From an uncultured Oscillospiraceae bacterium (GTDB taxonomy: Bacteria > Bacillota > Clostridia > Oscillospirales > Acutalibacteraceae), in assembly GCA_900554535.1 (NCBI GenBank), contig USIA01000068.1:1-8807 (forward strand): a stretch of DNA of 8,807 nucleotides. Reading direction: 5' to 3'. Made by a program: the position numbers and the translations under genes. Positions 6,125 through 8,807 of the stretch are shown here, piece by piece (position 1 is the first letter of the stretch; every line of letters begins with the position of its first letter). The notes beneath the pieces were generated by a model that made no database searches, was not told where the DNA came from, and was given only the letters and a program-made list of their open reading frames with translations.

Positions 6125-6852
6125 ACCAATCCATTCGCTCCCGAAAGATAAATATATAAAATCGCCAATGCAAGAGTCACCACAACTACCACATAATCCA
6201 TGCCATGGAAACCAATCTCACAAACATTCGTTCTTTTTACCGGAGCACCAAGCCCCCTGGTAACGGCTGCTGCTGACAACTCATCCCCTATGTTAATACA
6301 AGAAAAGAGCAGAGGGACTAGACGGTATTCAATCATTTTAGTAACTCTGCCTCCGCCCAAGGCGATTCCTCTCATGCGCATAGCGTCGCGGATTGCCCGA
6401 TACTCTTCTGATAATGTAGGGAAAAATCGCATCATCACTGCAATAGAAATTGTGAGCCCTTGGGGTAAATGCATACGGTTCATAGCGGCCATAAATTCAC
6501 TGATTTTTGTTGTTGAAATGCAGTACCAAACCATAATCATCGTAGGGGCAAATTGTGTAATCATAAAGCACAGGAATAAAATCAGCATACCGGCTACGCC
6601 TCCGATGTTGTCCTGTGCAACCTCTGTAAGCCATGTTGCAAAGATAAAAAGAACGGTAAATCGTGCGCCGATATGGGGTTTCCCTTCTAGGCAGACCAGT
6701 ATCACAGGGATATAGGTCATGATGGCCCGGACCACATAGGCCGGGCCATCTGTTACATCGATCATCACAACAACAGAAAATAAGATCAGCAAAATTAGTT
6801 TTGTCCGAGGATCAAAATGGAACCGGATATTATATGCCTTTCTTTTTTCCAT
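6121..6852 (-). CDS. ecfT: ECF transporter transmembrane component EcfT
   Basis: This 243-residue membrane protein links the ATPase to the substrate-binding S component. Hydrophobic segments lie near 19-32, 40-55, 65-78, 87-113, and close to the C-terminus (220-237). The cytoplasmic coupling region carries the two family Ala-Arg-Gly motifs: AMRMRG at 157-162 and AAVTRG at 195-200, which dock into the two ABC domains. The N-terminal FDPRTKL (13-19) is also typical. The ATG directly follows the ecfS stop (TAAATG), and its own stop overlaps ecfA, so the three genes form a tightly coupled operon. Confidence 0.93.
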   Translation of the reverse strand: MEKRKAYNIRFHFDPRTKLILLILFSVVVMIDVTDGPAYVVRAIMTYIPVILVCLEGKPHIGARFTVLFIFATWLTEVAQDNIGGVAGMLILFLCFMITQFAPTMIMVWYCISTTKISEFMAAMNRMHLPQGLTISIAVMMRFFPTLSEEYRAIRDAMRMRGIALGGGRVTKMIEYRLVPLLFSCINIGDELSAAAVTRGLGAPVKRTNVCEIGFHGMDYVVVVVTLALAILYIYLSGANGLV

Positions 6853-7443
6853 TTATACAATTCCAGCCTTTTCAAAATTTTTCCGCACAACTGCTTTTCC
6901 AATGAAAGCGCCAATCACCCCGCACACAAAGCAAAGCAAAATAATAACTGGATATGTAGCAGGAGTTACAAGCGTAAACAAAGTGTCTACAAAAGCAGCA
7001 TCATATCCTCCCTCAAGTAGACTCTGTTGATATGAATCCGCTGTAAAAACAAGTGGGAGGTAACTCGCACTGACCCAAAGATTAAATACACCGCAACTAA
7101 TAACGGTTTTCTTCCAACTTTTATACTTCCCGGACTTGGCAATCAAATCTGCGATTATACCTGACACAATGCAAATCGGTGCGCCGAGGAAACCCATGCC
7201 AAAGATAAACAGCAAAATTGCAACAATGATAGACGTAATAGTAAGCATCCCGAATTTTTCAATTCTTGCGTAATAAAGCATCATTGGAATGCCCGTAGCG
7301 ATTGGAATGAGCACCGAGTAACCGGCAACTATAAACGGGGACAGAAAGCCGAGATACATAATAATCATCTGAACAACCCACAAAATTGCGGTAAAGATGC
7401 CAATAGTAATGAAGTCTCGCGCTTTTAGTTTCTTTTCGTTCAC
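6853..7443 (-). CDS. ECF transporter S component, MptD/Trep_Strep family
   Basis: This 196-residue integral membrane protein probably captures the substrate for the ECF complex. The N-terminus KLKARDFITIGIFTAILWVV and the following PFIVAGYSVLIPIATGIPMM segment fit the MptD (TIGR02185, Trep_Strep) S components, whose substrates are mostly unknown. About six hydrophobic helices are visible, with FGMGFLGAPICIVSGIIADL in the middle and a C-terminal helix ending in VVRKNFEKAGIV. It starts at GTG 7441-7443 with GGAGGG eight bases upstream. It is the first gene of ecfS-ecfT-ecfA. The usual AxxxA motif that contacts EcfT cannot be assigned with certainty by eye. The substrate is inferred only loosely from the AraC and DtxR-like neighbours. 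Confidence 0.88.
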   Translation of the reverse strand: MNEKKLKARDFITIGIFTAILWVVQMIIMYLGFLSPFIVAGYSVLIPIATGIPMMLYYARIEKFGMLTITSIIVAILLFIFGMGFLGAPICIVSGIIADLIAKSGKYKSWKKTVISCGVFNLWVSASYLPLVFTADSYQQSLLEGGYDAAFVDTLFTLVTPATYPVIILLCFVCGVIGAFIGKAVVRKNFEKAGIV

Positions 7444-7471
7444 GGAAATAACCCTCCTTCTGTTTCTCTGT

Positions 7472-7489
7472 GGTTAGACATCGCTAACC
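7472..7489. promoter_or_regulatory. Dyad GGTTAG-N6-CTAACC in the ecfS leader, candidate operator
   Basis: GGTTAG (7472-7477) and CTAACC (7484-7489) form a perfect 6-bp inverted repeat with a six-base centre. It lies 8-25 bases downstream of the -10 box, over the expected transcription start, a normal place for a repressor. The half sites equal those of the DtxR consensus (GGTTAG-S-CTAACC), but the spacing is six rather than one. It could also form a small RNA hairpin. Confidence 0.45.
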
Positions 7490-7496
7490 GAGATTT

Positions 7497-7525
7497 ATCA
7501 TACCACATTTAATTCGCCATATGTT
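7497..7525 (-). promoter_or_regulatory. Likely ecfS operon promoter, -10 box with weak -35
   Basis: On the minus strand TATGAT (plus 7497-7502) is a good -10 box in the 97-base gap between araC and ecfS. Seventeen to eighteen bases upstream there is only a poor -35 (AACATA or CAACAT), which fits a promoter that needs an activator. The divergently located araC-type gene product is the obvious candidate. Confidence 0.5.
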
Positions 7526-7540
7526 GACCGAAAAGTTAAG

Positions 7541-8530
7541 TTACATACCAATCGGACTATGAGTTTTCCGATACTCAGAAGGGGGACAGCCCATTATAGA
7601 CTTAAACGCTGCTGCAAATTTCCCTGTAGCTCCATAACCCACATGATTTGCAATCCAGCCTATACTATGTCCCCCCTCGCAAAGCAACTTTGCTGCGCGC
7701 TGGATTCGATACTGTTTTAGATAAGCATAAGGAGTCTGTCCATAAATGTCACGAAAACAATTTTTTAGCGAGGATAAACTAATAGCATGTTCTGCGGCCA
7801 ATTCTTCAAGAGTAAAATGTGTTTGATATTCCTGTGTCATCTTTTCTTTAATCGCTTTTACGGCGTCCACAGTAAACCGAGGATAGTATCGCTGTGCTCT
7901 CTTGGACTCCAGCACCCGGTCACTTCCAAGAAACAACAGCAACTCCAATGTCTTAATTTTGAAATAGCTAATTTTTATTTGTGGATCAACATCATACAAG
8001 TCTGAAAAAATATGAGAAATTGACGGATTAGACGGAAGGAAAAAACAATCCGTTCCAAGGTGCAATTTTTGGCATAGTGCCTTTAGGTCGATCTCTACGC
8101 CATTCATTGCGTGAGCTAAAGCATAAGGCGCTCGTTCCATGTCCAGAAATAACCCTATGCCTTCGTAATAACCAAGAGGAAATCTGGCGTTTTTTGGCGT
8201 ATGGTGAAACATATTTACGCAGAGGTCGCCTTCTCCGATAAAGGAGCAGGTTCCATCTGAAAACTCACATTCGTGCCGCCCGCGAATACAATAATTGATT
8301 TCCATAATATTCGATTTGCTGTCTTGACTTGGTAATGATTGTGTTGTCTGTAAATCATTAAAACAAATTTGTACCCCCGAAAATATATCATAGCAAGTCA
8401 TAGCCCCCGTTGCAGATGGGATCTTATAAACACTCTTGATACCATCATTAGAACAGAAGTGCAAATTTTCATGGGGAACGCTCTTAATTGTTTCTCCTAA
8501 GAAGTCCGATAATTGATTTTTATTTTCCAT
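7541..8530 (-). CDS. AraC-family transcriptional regulator
   Basis: This 329-residue regulator has an N-terminal sensing domain (about 40-140; IMEINYCIRGRHECEF and EGDLCVNMFHH) resembling the PchR/YbtA-like siderophore-responsive subgroup. The C-terminal AraC domain (about 218-320) has two helix-turn-helix units: FTLEELAAEHAISLSSLKNC near 239-258 and SIGWIANHVGYGATGKFAAA near 289-308, ending PPSEYRKTH. The chosen ATG (8528-8530, MENKNQLSD) has AGGTGG just upstream. The ATG at 8549-8551 lacks a ribosome site. It lies 97 bases upstream of ecfS in the same direction and probably activates that operon in response to its substrate. Assignment to the siderophore-responsive subgroup is an impression, not a computed match. 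Confidence 0.9.
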   Translation of the reverse strand: MENKNQLSDFLGETIKSVPHENLHFCSNDGIKSVYKIPSATGAMTCYDIFSGVQICFNDLQTTQSLPSQDSKSNIMEINYCIRGRHECEFSDGTCSFIGEGDLCVNMFHHTPKNARFPLGYYEGIGLFLDMERAPYALAHAMNGVEIDLKALCQKLHLGTDCFFLPSNPSISHIFSDLYDVDPQIKISYFKIKTLELLLFLGSDRVLESKRAQRYYPRFTVDAVKAIKEKMTQEYQTHFTLEELAAEHAISLSSLKNCFRDIYGQTPYAYLKQYRIQRAAKLLCEGGHSIGWIANHVGYGATGKFAAAFKSIMGCPPSEYRKTHSPIGM

Positions 8531-8670
8531 GAGTCCACCTATAATGTGCATCTATATTTTGGTGTTTCTGTTTTATTGGGCACATATCAGTTTAAGGAAA
8601 AACTACATATTGACGAATTACTATCGAGAACACATTAGCCGAAGAAAACGGCCCGGATATACATTGAGAG
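8531..8670. other. AT-rich araC upstream region
   Basis: This stretch should contain the araC promoter, but no clear -35/-10 pair with correct spacing is visible. On the plus strand CATATTGACGAA (8606-8617) resembles CATATGTTGACCGAA (7518-7532) upstream of ecfS, apart from two one- or two-base gaps. It is a possible shared binding site. No gene is supported here. Confidence 0.3.
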
Positions 8671-8708
8671 GGCGGTCCGCAGTTTCAATCACAAAACTGC
8701 AGACCGCC
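8671..8708 (-). terminator. 15-bp hairpin after the right-edge gene
   Basis: GGCGGTCCGCAGTTT (8671-8685) pairs with 8694-8708 (AAACTGC-A-GACCGCC), with one mismatch and an eight-base loop. It begins 29 bases past the stop of the minus-strand gene at 8738 and before araC, where a terminator would be expected. There is no T tract on either side, so it is not a classical intrinsic terminator and may be an RNA-stabilising or protein-binding structure. Confidence 0.45.
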
Positions 8709-8737
8709 TGTGATCCCTATTCGTTTATGTCAGAGAA

Positions 8738-8807
8738 TCACGCCCCTGTGCCGTTCAGCCGCCACTGGGCGCTCTCATTCTGCAGTTCCACCATGCGGCG
8801 GTAGAGG
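8738..8807 (-). CDS. C-terminal end of an unidentified gene, probably ICE backbone (5' truncated)
   Basis: On the minus strand a frame is open from the window edge to TGA at 8738-8740 and encodes 23 residues including YRRMVELQNESAQW and ending LNGTGA. Codon use (CTG, CGC, GCC) is GC-rich like the recombinase and sigma genes and unlike the adjacent AT-rich araC, supporting a real backbone gene. It is too short for family assignment. By position it should be one of the element's conjugation or accessory genes upstream of the cargo. Confidence 0.6.
   Translation of the reverse strand, partial: LYRRMVELQNESAQWRLNGTGA

Noticed and set aside
8531..8551. Upstream ATG extending the AraC protein by seven residues
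   Set aside because: No ribosome site in front of it, and the AGGTGG site lies between the two ATG codons and serves the downstream one.
8529..8804. 91-codon plus-strand frame at the right edge
   Set aside because: It crosses the hairpin and the antisense of a GC-rich minus-strand coding end, and has no ribosome site or protein-like features.

Overview
The window looks like the recombinase end of an integrative conjugative element (ICE) in a Firmicute, probably a gut Clostridia / Oscillospiraceae-type genome. The evidence is strong AGGAGG-type ribosome binding sites, a tRNA with an encoded CCA end, a backbone that looks GC-rich, and gene families typical of Tn916/Tn5397/Tn4451-like elements. 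The species cannot be fixed from the sequence.

Layout. Positions 1-63 are the 3' end of a host gene. A hairpin, a promoter and a tRNA-Leu(UAG) with its terminator follow, up to about 257. Everything after that reads as element DNA. On the minus strand lie a large serine recombinase (265-1974), a TnpW-like small protein (2073-2252), a 403-base structured spacer without a convincing gene, a Tn916 Orf8-like HTH protein (2656-2898) and a Tn916 Orf7-like sigma factor (2891-3439). A 373-base divergent control region (3440-3812) separates these from a plus-strand XRE-family repressor (3813-4142). This is the regulatory module of Tn916 (orf9/orf7/orf8) joined to a TndX/TnpX-type serine recombinase instead of the xis/int pair. 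The control region has a possible leader peptide, an intrinsic terminator directed against sigma-factor transcription, a repeated palindrome and a perfect hairpin touching the sigma-factor ribosome binding site.

The cargo (4204-8530, all minus strand) consists of an AraC-family regulator, a complete group II-type ECF transporter (MptD/Trep_Strep-type S component, EcfT, and a tandem two-domain EcfA ATPase) and a DtxR/MntR-like metal-dependent repressor. An AraC regulator, an ECF importer and a metal repressor together suggest controlled uptake of a metal-related or metallophore-like substrate carried by a mobile element. The substrate itself is not determined. The ecfS promoter region contains a GGTTAG-N6-CTAACC dyad just after a -10 box, which is a candidate operator. 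The AraC/ECF block appears clearly more AT-rich than dtxR and the backbone, so the cargo looks assembled from more than one source.

At the right edge (8738-8807) is the C-terminal end of another minus-strand GC-rich gene, probably the next backbone gene, followed by a 15-bp hairpin. The conjugation machinery is not in this window and would be expected beyond 8807.
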